Shown here: positions 17,405 through 26,920 of the stretch, piece after piece
How the letters are laid out: the number at the start of each line of letters is the position of its first letter
Numbering within the stretch: position 1 is the stretch's first letter
Origin: JAGDZR01 sp049115695
Lineage (GTDB): Bacteria > Bacteroidota > Bacteroidia > Cytophagales > Cyclobacteriaceae
Direction of reading: 5' to 3'
NCBI GenBank assembly: GCA_049115695.1
Contig: JAGDZR010000003.1
Location: 1-64,000, forward strand
Length of the DNA: 64,000 bases
The notes under the pieces: generated by a model
What the model was told of the DNA's origin: nothing
The model's input: only the letters and a program-made list of their open reading frames with translations
The model's database searches: none
Position numbers and translations under genes: made by a program

Positions 17405-17797
17405 ATGATACTATCTTTTTTAAAACCACTTGTATTTGGTTTGCTTGCATATACAGCGCAAGGTGAAGTGCCAAGTAATTCGACTATACATGAACCTCTT
17501 CAGGATGTGTTGGAATACCCGGAGGATGTGATGGCTATTATTGACAATAAATGTATGGGATGTCATAAGCCAGATTCAAGAAATGAGAAAGGTAAAAAGG
17601 CACTTCAATGGGAAAAACTATTGTCCCTGGAGAAAGCTGATTTAATTGCCACATTGGATGAAATGTTGGAAGTGCTTGAAGAAGGAAGTATGCCACCTGA
17701 AAAAATGCTAGAAAAATATCCAGATAAAGAGTTGACAAAAAAAGAAACTAAAACGTTGAGAAAGTGGGCTGACAGCACCCTCGATGATTTGATGTAA
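17405..17797 (+). CDS. Small c-type haem protein
   Basis: The 130-aa protein has an N-terminal hydrophobic signal (residues 1-19) and a single haem-attachment motif CMGCH near residue 50. SMPPEKM further on could supply the axial Met, as in class I cytochromes and haem-binding domains. The tail is charged and helical. Its stop overlaps the next gene's ATG by one base, so the two are co-translated. It is likely periplasmic electron transfer or a fused-off sensor subunit; the partner redox enzyme is not visible nearby. Confidence 0.75.
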   Translation: MILSFLKPLVFGLLAYTAQGEVPSNSTIHEPLQDVLEYPEDVMAIIDNKCMGCHKPDSRNEKGKKALQWEKLLSLEKADLIATLDEMLEVLEEGSMPPEKMLEKYPDKELTKKETKTLRKWADSTLDDLM

Positions 17798-18258
17798 TGT
17801 CAAAAGTAAAAATTGTATTACTTGGAGTGCTGGGAATATTTCTGGCACTTCAATTTTTTAGGGGTGATTTACCTGAGGTTAATGAAGTCACCCAGGATGA
17901 CATAATGGGACAGCTCCAGGTCGATAAGGAAATGTCTAACTTGATTGTGTCGGCATGTTATGACTGTCATTCAAATCAGACTGAGTACCCATGGTATTCT
18001 TATGTTGCACCCGTATCATGGTTAATCATTAAGGATACCAATGAAGGAAGGGAAGAGTTGAATTTCTCCAAGTGGGGGACAATGGCAAAAAGAAGAAAAA
18101 TTCGAAAGCTCAAAGAAATAGGAGAAGAGGTTGAGGAGAAGGAAATGCCGATGACAGTATTTACCATAACACATCCCGAAGCACGGTTAACGGACGAACA
18201 GCGAGATCAGATCGTTCGATGGACCAAATCTATGACTCAAAAATTATTGAAAGAATAA
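17797..18258 (+). CDS. Haem-binding domain protein (CxxCH)
   Basis: This 153-aa protein has an N-terminal membrane anchor (residues 5-22) and a periplasmic domain with CYDCH (about residues 50-54) followed by SNQTEYPWYSYVAPVSW and later EMPMTVFTITHPEARL. That layout is characteristic of the small haem-binding domain family common in Bacteroidetes. It forms a two-gene unit with the preceding c-type haem protein. The probable role is inner-membrane-anchored electron transfer or haem sensing. The exact function is unknown. Confidence 0.82.
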   Translation: MSKVKIVLLGVLGIFLALQFFRGDLPEVNEVTQDDIMGQLQVDKEMSNLIVSACYDCHSNQTEYPWYSYVAPVSWLIIKDTNEGREELNFSKWGTMAKRRKIRKLKEIGEEVEEKEMPMTVFTITHPEARLTDEQRDQIVRWTKSMTQKLLKE

Positions 18259-18263
18259 TTAAA

Positions 18264-18301
18264 TGGCATTCTCAATGTTGATGACTCCATTGAGAATGCC
18301 A
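18264..18301. terminator. Bidirectional terminator hairpin
   Basis: Perfect 14-bp inverted repeat TGGCATTCTCAATG/CATTGAGAATGCCA with a 10-nt loop, flanked by A/T-rich tails on both sides. It sits between two convergent genes and can stop transcription from either side. Confidence 0.85.
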
Positions 18302-18309
18302 ATATTTCA

Positions 18310-20745
18310 TTATTCATCCTTAAGAGAATTGACGGGGTTAGACATAGCAGCTTTAATGGACTGCATGCCTACCGTAAAGAGTCCTATCGCTAAGGCAATT
18401 CCTGCTGCCAGAGCAAAAACAAATAGATTGATCTTTGTCGCATAAGCAAAATTTTCCAGCCAGGAAGACATCCATATGTAGGCCAGCGGAATGGAAATAA
18501 TAGCAGCTATTGCAATCAGTTTGGTAAAGTCTTTAGAAAGTAAAAGGATAATAGAAGGGACAGAAGCTCCTAGCACCTTTCTAACACCGATTTCTTTGAC
18601 TCGCTGGTTGATGATGAACGCTGATAAGCCCAATAATCCAATACAGGCAATAAGAATGGCTAAAAAAGTGAATATTGAGAAAATTTTCCCTGTCGCTTGT
18701 TCAGATTTATAGAATTCCTCCAGATCAGCTTCCAGGAAATATGACTGAAATGGACTGTTTGTTACAAAACTGTTCCATACGCTTTCAATGTCATTCATTG
18801 TCGCATTTATTTCGTCATTACTTATTCTAACCACAGCTTTGCTAACGAATCCTCCCTGGCCAGCCATATTGGTAATGGCAATTGGTTCCATAGAGACATG
18901 CAATGATTGGAAATGAAAATCCTCAACTACTCCTACAATGGTATACTCAACCTGGTTTTCTTCGTCAATGACATTAATCAATTTGCTTCCTATTGGATTG
19001 CTAATTCCAAGTTGAGTAACGGCTGCTTCATTCAGGATCATTGATAGAGAGTCATTAAATGATCTCTCAAAAAAACGACCTTCATTAAGCTGCATCTCGA
19101 GTGTTGACGATATTTGTTCATCAAAAACAATGTTGCGTATCGCATAGCTTTCTTTGCTTCCGCCGGGAATTCTAATCGTATATCCGGGGAGCAAATCTCC
19201 CGGCATGCCAGACGTAAATGATGTTCCAATTACACCAGGGAGTTTGTTGATTTCTGTCCTAAATGTCTCGTACTTATTCCAGTTCAATTGAGTAGCGTTC
19301 GGATCAAGATTAAAAGCATTCTCGATGACTACAACGCCTTCTTTGTTATAGCCCAAGGGCTTGTTCATCAAGTAGTTCATTTGCGAATAAACCAGAATGG
19401 TTGCGCTAATTAAGAATATGGAAATAGCAAACTGAACAACCACTAGTACATTTCTTAGACCAGTACCAGATTTTGAATGACGCAATTTTCCCTTAAGTAC
19501 CGTAACCGGTTTAAATGATGAAATAAAGAAAGCAGGATAAATACCGGATAGAATTCCGATGAACACCAGCAAGGTTAAAAATCCAGTTATGTGAATCGGT
19601 GAGCTAAACTGACTCACACTGAGCGGTCGACCTGCTATTTCGTTGAAATAAGGGAGTACCAGTGAGGTAATTAAAACAGCAACAATTCCAGCCATCAAGG
19701 TGATGAGTGTGGATTCAGTTAGGAATTGTCCGATTAGTTGCCCTTTGCCTGAACCTAAAACCTTACGAATACCAACCTCTTTGCCTCTTTCGGTTGATCT
19801 GGCGGTTGACAGATTCATGAAATTAATGCAAGCTATGGCAAGGATGAAAAGCGCGACTATTGAGAAAATATAGACATAGGTGATGTTACCATTTGGCTTG
19901 AGTTCACCTTCTAGATTAGAATGCAAATGAATGGATTGAATGGGCTGCAGTGTGTAGTTATATCCATTGCCAGCTTCAATATATTCATCAAATGAAACGC
20001 CGTTTTGTTGTCTCATTTGCCCATCAGCGTATTGTTTCAAAAAGGAAGGGATTTTCTCCTCAACCTGTTCTGTTGTTGAATTGGGTCTAAGCTTGATGTA
20101 TGTCATAGCTGAGAAAGACAACCAGTTGGATTGTTTGAAGAATTGAATGGAATTGAGCGGTAAGATGTATTCAAATCCAATATGCGAGTTCTCTGGATAA
20201 TCATAAGCAATACCAGTTACCATCCGATTTTGACCTTGAAAGTCGATTTGTTTGCCCATTGGGTCTTCTCCCTTAAATATTTTTGCAGCAGAGCTTTCGG
20301 TTAGCACAACAGCATTTGGATCATTGAGTGCGGATTGTGGATCTCCTTCTTTGAGTGGGAGGTAGAATACTTCAAATAAATTGGAATCTGCGAAGATTAT
20401 TTTCTCCTCAATGAAAAAGTCGTCATTGTACCTCAGGGTATTCGGAGCAAAAACCTGAAACAGTCTTGCTTGATTTTCCACTTCTGGAAAATCCATGACC
20501 ATTTGAGGACCAATACTATGCGGAATAAATGCGTAATTGACTTCACGTTCTGGATAAACGCGATTGAGGACAATTCTGTGGACATTCTCGTCTTGAAAAT
20601 TGTCATAAGAAGTGTCGTAACTGACGAATAGAAAAATGAGAAGACAAGTTGCGAGCCCTAGCGCCAATCCCAGGACATTTACGACAGTGAAGCTTAATTT
20701 TTTATACAAGCTCCGCATGGAAGTCATGATGTAATTGCGAATCAT
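18310..20745 (-). CDS. MacB-like ABC transporter permease (double MacB_PCD/FtsX)
   Basis: This 811-aa protein has eight expected membrane helices. It begins MIRNYIMTSMRSLYKK followed by helix 1, a periplasmic core, and an FtsX-like block near 285-400 with RGKEVGIRKVLGSGKGQL. A second periplasmic core follows, and then a second FtsX-like block near 690-800 with RVKEIGVRKVLGAS. This duplicated form is very frequent in Bacteroidetes, usually with a separate ATPase that is not adjacent here. The function is probably export of a small molecule or peptide, or mechanical signalling across the inner membrane; the substrate is unknown. It is divergent from the amidohydrolase genes. Confidence 0.9.
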   Translation of the reverse strand: MIRNYIMTSMRSLYKKLSFTVVNVLGLALGLATCLLIFLFVSYDTSYDNFQDENVHRIVLNRVYPEREVNYAFIPHSIGPQMVMDFPEVENQARLFQVFAPNTLRYNDDFFIEEKIIFADSNLFEVFYLPLKEGDPQSALNDPNAVVLTESSAAKIFKGEDPMGKQIDFQGQNRMVTGIAYDYPENSHIGFEYILPLNSIQFFKQSNWLSFSAMTYIKLRPNSTTEQVEEKIPSFLKQYADGQMRQQNGVSFDEYIEAGNGYNYTLQPIQSIHLHSNLEGELKPNGNITYVYIFSIVALFILAIACINFMNLSTARSTERGKEVGIRKVLGSGKGQLIGQFLTESTLITLMAGIVAVLITSLVLPYFNEIAGRPLSVSQFSSPIHITGFLTLLVFIGILSGIYPAFFISSFKPVTVLKGKLRHSKSGTGLRNVLVVVQFAISIFLISATILVYSQMNYLMNKPLGYNKEGVVVIENAFNLDPNATQLNWNKYETFRTEINKLPGVIGTSFTSGMPGDLLPGYTIRIPGGSKESYAIRNIVFDEQISSTLEMQLNEGRFFERSFNDSLSMILNEAAVTQLGISNPIGSKLINVIDEENQVEYTIVGVVEDFHFQSLHVSMEPIAITNMAGQGGFVSKAVVRISNDEINATMNDIESVWNSFVTNSPFQSYFLEADLEEFYKSEQATGKIFSIFTFLAILIACIGLLGLSAFIINQRVKEIGVRKVLGASVPSIILLLSKDFTKLIAIAAIISIPLAYIWMSSWLENFAYATKINLFVFALAAGIALAIGLFTVGMQSIKAAMSNPVNSLKDE

Positions 20746-20874
20746 TGGTTTTGAGTTTTTGAGTTGACCTTATTATTCAAACGAAAATTTAGTAATAAGT
20801 TTCACCATTTATATAATTCCACTGTCCTTAGATCGCATAGACTTTTAATTTTCTGCCCTATTTAAAATCTAATT

Positions 20875-23800
20875 ATGAAGAGGACTTTATTTCTTTTGAT
20901 GCTCATGGGAGCCTTGCTACCAGGTTTCAGTCAAAAATACTTTCCAGTAAATGGGGTAGCTGATGTGCGACCTTCAAAATATGCATTGACAAATGCTACA
21001 ATCTTTGTTGATTATCAGACAAAAATTGAAAATGCAACCATCATTGTCAATGATGGTCGTGTTGTACAAGTTGGTCAAAATATTTCACCAGCCAAAGACG
21101 TTCAAGTGATTGACCTTGCAGGTAAGTTCATCTACCCTGCATTCGTTGACCCATATACATCTTATGGTTTGTCTGAGGTTGAGCGCAGTGGTGGTCGAGG
21201 ACCCAATTACGATGCAGATCGAGAAGGAGCCTATGCCTGGAATGATGCAATCAAATCAGACTTTAAGAGTATTGATGATTTCGACATAGATAGTAAAGCT
21301 GCAGCCGAGCTTCGAAAGAATGGGTTTGGTGCAGTTTTGAGCTTTAGAGCTGATGGGATTTTTAGAGGGACATCTTTGATGGTGTCAACCGGAACAGATG
21401 CGGTTCATGAGATGGTATTAAAGGAGGAAGCCAGCGCTCATTTATCTTTCAACAAAGGGTCGTCAAGTCAGCTTTATCCCACATCAATCATGGGTGCTGT
21501 TGCGCTGATCAGACAATCATATTTGGATGCAAAGTGGTACAGGGATGGAGGAAGTAAGCTTCAGGTTAACCGATCTCTAAGCGCAATAAATGGAACCAAA
21601 GCATTGCCTCAGATATTTGAGGCAAACAGCAACAAGTTGAGATCATTGCTGGTTGATAAAGTGGGAGATGAGTTTGGTATTCAATATATCATTAAAGGCA
21701 ATGGAGATGAATATCAAAGATTAGAAGCCATTAAGGCTACAGGAGCATCCTTTATTCTACCTGTTAAATTTCCAGATGCATATGATGTAGATGATCCATA
21801 TGAAGCGCTTGATATTTCATTGGCAGACCTTAAGCATTGGGAATTGGCTCCAGCTAATGCGTTCATGTTAGATCAGCAAGGAGTGGAAATAGCTTTTACA
21901 GCAAATGGGCTGGAAAAGAAAAAGGAATATCTCCCAAGCATCCAGAAGGCCGTTGACGCAGGCTTAAGCAGGACAAGCGCTTTGAAGGCCATGACTTATA
22001 CGCCAGCAAAATTGGTAGGACTTCAAAATGAGATTGGAACGCTCAAGTCAGGATCAAGAGCCAATTTCATCATTTCGGAAGGTGAGTTGTTCACCAAGGA
22101 CTTTGATATTTATGAAACATGGATTCATGGTAAAAAATACGTTGTAAAAGATATCAATGAACTTGATTTAGCGGGTTCATATAATCTTATGGTAGGTCAA
22201 GATGCATATGAGCTAAAGATTTCAGGTGAATCAGGCGCGCATAAAGCTAAGCTTATGATCAATGACACAATCAAGATTGATACGAAACTTACTATTGATG
22301 ATTTTGCAGTGAGCCTGTCATTCGAGCATGAAGGAGCATTAGTAAGACTTTCTGGATGGGTAGAAAATAAGTCACTGAGTGGTTCAGCGAGGTTGTCGGA
22401 TGGAAGTTGGAAGGAATGGTCAGCAAGTCCGATTGATGAACAAGAAGAAGAAAGTGAGGATGAGAAGGATGAAAAAGATAACGCCGTTGATTTAGGAGGT
22501 GTGATTTATCCTTTTGTAGCGTATGGCAGTTCTGAAACTCCAAAGCAAGAAACAATTCTGATTAAAAATGCAACTGTATGGACCCTTGAAAGGGATGGTA
22601 AACTTGAAAATACTGATGTACTCGTTCAGAATGGAAAAATAGTAGGTATTGGACAGGATTTAGTTGCAACAGGTGCAAGAGAAATTGACGCTACCGGCAA
22701 ACACCTGACACCTGGTATTATTGATGAACATACACATGCTGCGTTGAGCGGGGTAAATGAATCTTCACATGCCATTACATCGGAAGTGAGGATGCAAGAT
22801 GCCATTGACTCAGAGGATATTGACATTTACCGTCAGCTGGCAGGAGGAGTGACGGCAGCACAACAGCTTCACGGTTCTGCCAATCCGGTTGGAGGTCAGT
22901 CTTCAATAATTAAGTTTAAATGGGGGAGTCTTCCTTCTGAAATGAGTTTAGAGGGAGCAGACCCGTTTATCAAATTCGCACTTGGAGAGAATGTTAAGCA
23001 GTCAAATAGAAGTCGTGAATGGAACACTCGATTTCCACAAACGAGAATGGGAGTTGAACAGGTCTATGTTGATGGATTTTCAAGGGCACAGCAATATCAG
23101 GCTGAATGGGACAAGTATAATAGCTTGTCTAAGAAGGCCAAGTCAAACACGACAGCTCCAAGGCGAGATTTGCAGTTGGAAGCATTATCAGAAATTGTCA
23201 ATAAGCAGAGATTTATTACTTGCCATAGTTATGTCCAGTCTGAAATCAATATGTTGATGAAAGTAGCTGAGTCATTTGATTTTAATGTGAATACATTCAC
23301 CCACATTTTAGAGGGCTACAAAGTAGCCGATAAAATGGCTGTTCATGGAGTAGGCGGTTCAACCTTTTCTGATTGGTGGGCATACAAATACGAAGTGAAA
23401 GACGCCATTCCATATAATGCAGCGCTGATGACTCAGGCCGGAGTTACCGTGGCGATTAATTCAGATGATGGTGAAATGGCAAGACGACTCAATCAGGAAG
23501 CCGGTAAGTCTTTGAAATATGGAGATATGGACGAATTAGAAGCTTTGAAAATGGTAACGCTCAATCCGGCTAAACTGCTCCATCTTGATGATCGAATGGG
23601 AAGTATCAAAGCAGGCAAGGATGCTGATCTGGTATTATGGAGTGATCATCCTCTGTCTATTTATGCCAAATCTGAAATGACCATGGTAGATGGTATTGTC
23701 TATTTTGATTTGGAAACAGACAAAGAACTGCGACAATACATTAAGGAGGAACGCGCTCGTCTGATTCTCAAAATGAAAGAGGTAAAAGAAAATGGTGGTA

Positions 23801-23883
23801 AGACACAATCCTATAGACCAAAGGAAAAACATCGCTGGCATTGTGATGAATTTGCGGACGAATTTCAGACCCTAAATGACTAA
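20875..23883 (+). CDS. Fused double amidohydrolase, secreted
   Basis: The 1,002-aa protein has a signal peptide (ending PGFSQ) and two amidohydrolase-type units. The N-terminal unit (about 25-430) keeps the family frame (FIYPAFVDPYTSYGL, AMTYTPAKLVGLQNEIGTLKSGS) but its metal HxH is replaced by DPYT. The C-terminal unit (about 560-970) carries HTH at 619-621, CHSYVQSEI, FTHILEGY and INSDDGE, which would form the binuclear metal site of imidazolonepropionase-like hydrolases. An acidic linker with EEESEDEKDEKD joins them. Only the second unit is expected to be catalytic. The substrate is unknown; a cyclic amide or dipeptide is typical. It overlaps the next gene by 8 bp. Confidence 0.87.
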   Translation: MKRTLFLLMLMGALLPGFSQKYFPVNGVADVRPSKYALTNATIFVDYQTKIENATIIVNDGRVVQVGQNISPAKDVQVIDLAGKFIYPAFVDPYTSYGLSEVERSGGRGPNYDADREGAYAWNDAIKSDFKSIDDFDIDSKAAAELRKNGFGAVLSFRADGIFRGTSLMVSTGTDAVHEMVLKEEASAHLSFNKGSSSQLYPTSIMGAVALIRQSYLDAKWYRDGGSKLQVNRSLSAINGTKALPQIFEANSNKLRSLLVDKVGDEFGIQYIIKGNGDEYQRLEAIKATGASFILPVKFPDAYDVDDPYEALDISLADLKHWELAPANAFMLDQQGVEIAFTANGLEKKKEYLPSIQKAVDAGLSRTSALKAMTYTPAKLVGLQNEIGTLKSGSRANFIISEGELFTKDFDIYETWIHGKKYVVKDINELDLAGSYNLMVGQDAYELKISGESGAHKAKLMINDTIKIDTKLTIDDFAVSLSFEHEGALVRLSGWVENKSLSGSARLSDGSWKEWSASPIDEQEEESEDEKDEKDNAVDLGGVIYPFVAYGSSETPKQETILIKNATVWTLERDGKLENTDVLVQNGKIVGIGQDLVATGAREIDATGKHLTPGIIDEHTHAALSGVNESSHAITSEVRMQDAIDSEDIDIYRQLAGGVTAAQQLHGSANPVGGQSSIIKFKWGSLPSEMSLEGADPFIKFALGENVKQSNRSREWNTRFPQTRMGVEQVYVDGFSRAQQYQAEWDKYNSLSKKAKSNTTAPRRDLQLEALSEIVNKQRFITCHSYVQSEINMLMKVAESFDFNVNTFTHILEGYKVADKMAVHGVGGSTFSDWWAYKYEVKDAIPYNAALMTQAGVTVAINSDDGEMARRLNQEAGKSLKYGDMDELEALKMVTLNPAKLLHLDDRMGSIKAGKDADLVLWSDHPLSIYAKSEMTMVDGIVYFDLETDKELRQYIKEERARLILKMKEVKENGGKTQSYRPKEKHRWHCDEFADEFQTLND

Positions 23884-25168
23884 GAAAATGAAGATGCTAC
23901 AATACATATTACTTTTTGCAGGATCATTGTCTGTTTGTTTTGCTCAAAACCCAAAACCAGCTGATCCTCAAACTAGCCCAATTGCTATTATCAATGCAAC
24001 CTTACATCAAGGGAATGGTAAAGTGATTGAACAAGCCACCATTTTATTTGATAGTGGATGGATAGTAGGAGTGGGACAGGATCTAAATACAACTGGTTAT
24101 GAAGTGCAAGATGCAGCAGGTAAACATGTTTATCCGGGCATGATTATGCCATCTACCAATCTTGGTTTGGAAGAAATCTCAGCAGTGAGACCGACCATGG
24201 ATGTTAGAGAAGTTGGAAGTATTACACCTAATATAAGATCTCAAATTGCTTTTAATACGGATTCTGAGATTTTACCAACTTATATATTTAATGGGATATT
24301 AATAGCTCAACCTACGCCGCAAGGTGGATTAATTCCAGGAACATCCAGCATTATGATGTTGGATGCTTGGAACTGGGAAGATGCTACTTTGCTAAAGGAT
24401 GATGCCGTACATATTATATGGCCTGCCAAGAGCTTTGGCGCCAGGTGGTGGAGAGGTGAGACTGAAAGGAGACCTAATAACCAATACGATGAACAAGTCA
24501 GCCAGCTATTGAAGGTGCTCGGAGACGCTAAAACTTATGGAATGTCAGATGGGTCCCCCAGAAATCTAAAACTTGAAGCATTACAAGGGGTATATTCTGG
24601 GGACAAGCGTGTATTCGTATATACTGACCGAGCAGGAAATATTGTACATGCTGTCACTCAATTAAAACAAGTAGGAATTGAGCAGCTGGTTTTAGTGGGG
24701 GGTGAAGATGCTTTTTATGTCAAGGATTTATTAAAGCAGTATGAGGTTCCGGTAATATTAGACGAGCCACATAGAATGCCTTCAAGAGTAGATGATGACT
24801 ATGATATGCCATTCAAACTTCCTGGATTACTTACCAAGGAAGGGATTTTGGTGGGTCTGCGACACAATGATATGTTGTCAAGAGGAAGAAATCTACCTTA
24901 CTATGCAGGTACAGCTGCTGCTTATGGTATGGAAAAGGAAGATGCTTTAAAACTTGTAACTTCCAATACTGCCAAGATTTTGGGTATCGATGAATTAGTC
25001 GGAACAATAGAAGAAGGAAAGATGGCCACTTTCGTGATTTGCAAAGGGGATCTGATGGACATGGGGGAGAACGTTATTGAGGTGGCCTTTATCAGCGGGA
25101 GGGAAATATCACTGGGAGCAAAACAGCAATTGCTGTACGAAAGGTTTAAGCAAAAGTATACAGAGTGA
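23876..25168 (+). CDS. Amidohydrolase-like protein, probably inactive
   Basis: The 430-aa secreted protein (signal peptide ending SVCFAQ) repeats the amidohydrolase frame: an N-terminal beta-sandwich with INATLHQGNGKVIEQATILFDSG, YPGMIMPSTNLGL where the HxH metal motif should be, and the C-terminal pattern KLVTSNTAKILGIDELVGTIEEGK. Because the metal ligands are missing it resembles the dead N-terminal half of the upstream protein. It is translated together with it (8-bp overlap) and probably assembles with it as a structural or substrate-binding subunit. That partnership is inference from gene order. Confidence 0.82.
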   Translation: MTKKMKMLQYILLFAGSLSVCFAQNPKPADPQTSPIAIINATLHQGNGKVIEQATILFDSGWIVGVGQDLNTTGYEVQDAAGKHVYPGMIMPSTNLGLEEISAVRPTMDVREVGSITPNIRSQIAFNTDSEILPTYIFNGILIAQPTPQGGLIPGTSSIMMLDAWNWEDATLLKDDAVHIIWPAKSFGARWWRGETERRPNNQYDEQVSQLLKVLGDAKTYGMSDGSPRNLKLEALQGVYSGDKRVFVYTDRAGNIVHAVTQLKQVGIEQLVLVGGEDAFYVKDLLKQYEVPVILDEPHRMPSRVDDDYDMPFKLPGLLTKEGILVGLRHNDMLSRGRNLPYYAGTAAAYGMEKEDALKLVTSNTAKILGIDELVGTIEEGKMATFVICKGDLMDMGENVIEVAFISGREISLGAKQQLLYERFKQKYTE

Positions 25169-25195
25169 TATCATGAAATAATCACGTTAACTACC

Positions 25196-25228
25196 AAAGC
25201 CATTCGTTTATCGAATGGCTTTTTTTTG
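25196..25228 (+). terminator. Rho-independent terminator after amidohydrolase pair
   Basis: An 11-bp perfect stem AAAGCCATTCG/CGAATGGCTTT with a 5-nt loop is followed by a run of T. It closes the amidohydrolase transcript. Confidence 0.92.
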
Positions 25229-25506
25229 TTTGAAAATTTCATAATTGAGCCAAAAATAGCATCTGACTCATAAAATGCGAGATTAAGTGTTTGTACTTAG
25301 TGTTTACTGATTTAAAATTCACCCAATTAAGTAGTATTAATGTGAAATTTTAATTTAAAGGCTTTTCTAAGTATTAAAATTCAAAAAATTACGTAAAAAC
25401 GTTAAATAATTGCTCGATAGTGTCTCGATATACGTATTACTACTTAAAATTGTTTCCGTAATTAAATTGATAACCAACAAAAATTACGAAAACAAACGTA
25501 GAATCA
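25229..25506 (+). other. AT-rich regulatory region upstream of amt
   Basis: This is a 278-bp noncoding stretch with no long ORF. It contains the motif CTTTTCTAAGTATTAAAATT at about 25362-25381, which has a relative at 28179-28197 ahead of glutamine synthetase. No clear sigma-54 -24/-12 pair is found. A long untranslated leader or nitrogen-responsive regulator site is plausible. Confidence 0.4.
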
Positions 25507-26844
25507 ATGAAAAACGATCTGACTAGCACGATTACTGCAGATGTAACATCAACAAGCGCAGTAGAGGTAGCTCCAGAAGTTGCAGCAACTTCTGTAGAAA
25601 TGGTAACGCAAGTGTCTGATGGACTCTTCACTGCCAACAATGTATGGATGATGGTGGCTACCGCCCTTGTATTCATCATGCACTTAGGATTTGCAGGTGT
25701 TGAAACTGGTTTTGGCCAGGCAAAAAACACTGTAAACATCCTTTTCAAAAACACTTTAACACCGATCATTGGTTTGCTTACCTATGCATTGGCGGGATTC
25801 TTTCTCATGTATCCTGGTTTCGAAACGCCAGGATGGTTTGCATTCGATGCAGCAGGATGGGGTTCTTTCTGGTTTTCTCCAGATAAAGTAGATGTAACTG
25901 CCGGATATGCAGATGGCGGCTATACTTACTGGACTGACTTTTTGTTTCAGGCAATGTTTGCAGCAACTGCAGCTACCATTGTTTCTGGTGCAATCGCTGA
26001 GCGCGTTAAACTAGGCGCATACCTTTTGTTCACTTTGGTATTCGTGGGAGTTGTGTACCCAATTATCGGAAGTTGGAAATGGGGTGGTGGTGCCCTTGAT
26101 GCAATGGGATTTTATGATTTTGCTGGTTCTACACTAGTTCACTCAGTAGGTGGATGGGGTGCTCTTGCAGGTATCATGATTGTTGGCCCTCGATTGGGTA
26201 AGTACGTAGATGGAAAAGTCATTGATAAGCCTGGTTCTTCAGTTCCTTTGGCTGTAATTGGTGTATTCCTACTTTGGTTAGGTTGGTTCGGTTTTAATGG
26301 AGGCTCTGTGCTTTCAGCTGATCCAGCGTTAGTATCATTTGTTTTGGTAACTACTTCTTTGGCAGCATGTGCTGGAGGTCTTGGAGGATTCCTTACTGGA
26401 TACTTAATGTTCAAAAGACTTGATCTTGGAATGGTTTTAAACGGTATTCTAGCTGGACTTGTTGGAATTACTGCAGGTGCAGATGTAATCAACCCTGGTC
26501 CTGCAATTCTAGTTGGACTGATCGCTGGTGTATTGGTTGTTATCTCAGCTGTAACGCTTGATAGATTCAAATTGGATGATGTTGTGGGTGCTGTGTCAGT
26601 ACACTTAACATGTGGTATCTGGGGGACATTGGCTGTTGGGATTTTCTCGACTAACCCTGATCATTCATTCTTGACTCAGCTTGCTGGTGTAGCAATCTGT
26701 GGTGTTGCTGCATTCGTGTGTGCTTATTTGATCTTCTTCATCTTGAAGAAAACGATCGGCATTAGAGTTTCTCAGCAGCACGAAGAAGAAGGTTTGGATA
26801 GCCATGAGCATGGAATCAGAGGTTATACTATCACTGTAGAATAA
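25507..26844 (+). CDS. amt: Second ammonium transporter (Amt)
   Basis: This 445-aa Amt is diverged from the 435-aa one in this window. After about 37 Thr/Ser/Val-rich residues, which lack a clear signal-peptide pattern, it runs through LFTANNVWMMVATALVF, GVETGFGQAKN, IVSGAIAERV, the first pore His in DFAGSTLVHSVGGW, GWFGFNGGS and the second pore His in VGAVSVHLTCGIWG. It ends RGYTITVE. An in-frame Met at residue 37 could be the real start. It is followed by a porin and glutamine synthetase and has no adjacent PII gene, unlike the first. It probably feeds ammonium directly to GlnII-based assimilation. Confidence 0.92.
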   Translation: MKNDLTSTITADVTSTSAVEVAPEVAATSVEMVTQVSDGLFTANNVWMMVATALVFIMHLGFAGVETGFGQAKNTVNILFKNTLTPIIGLLTYALAGFFLMYPGFETPGWFAFDAAGWGSFWFSPDKVDVTAGYADGGYTYWTDFLFQAMFAATAATIVSGAIAERVKLGAYLLFTLVFVGVVYPIIGSWKWGGGALDAMGFYDFAGSTLVHSVGGWGALAGIMIVGPRLGKYVDGKVIDKPGSSVPLAVIGVFLLWLGWFGFNGGSVLSADPALVSFVLVTTSLAACAGGLGGFLTGYLMFKRLDLGMVLNGILAGLVGITAGADVINPGPAILVGLIAGVLVVISAVTLDRFKLDDVVGAVSVHLTCGIWGTLAVGIFSTNPDHSFLTQLAGVAICGVAAFVCAYLIFFILKKTIGIRVSQQHEEEGLDSHEHGIRGYTITVE

Positions 26845-26854
26845 AAAATATTAA

Positions 26855-26893
26855 GGTCTCTGCAAAGGTGTGCGGATGCTGCATGCAGAGACT
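26855..26893 (+). terminator. Intergenic hairpin between amt and porin
   Basis: A 10-bp stem GGTCTCTGCA/TGCAGAGACT (one G-T pair) encloses 19 nt, followed by ATTTTTC. It may attenuate transcription so that the transporter and porin are made at different levels. Confidence 0.6.
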
Positions 26894-26920
26894 ATTTTTC
26901 AAAAACATTAAGAAATAATC

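Noticed and set aside
26139..26570. 143-aa minus-strand ORF opposite amt
   Set aside because: Pro/Thr/Asn-rich shadow of a glycine-rich transmembrane coding region.
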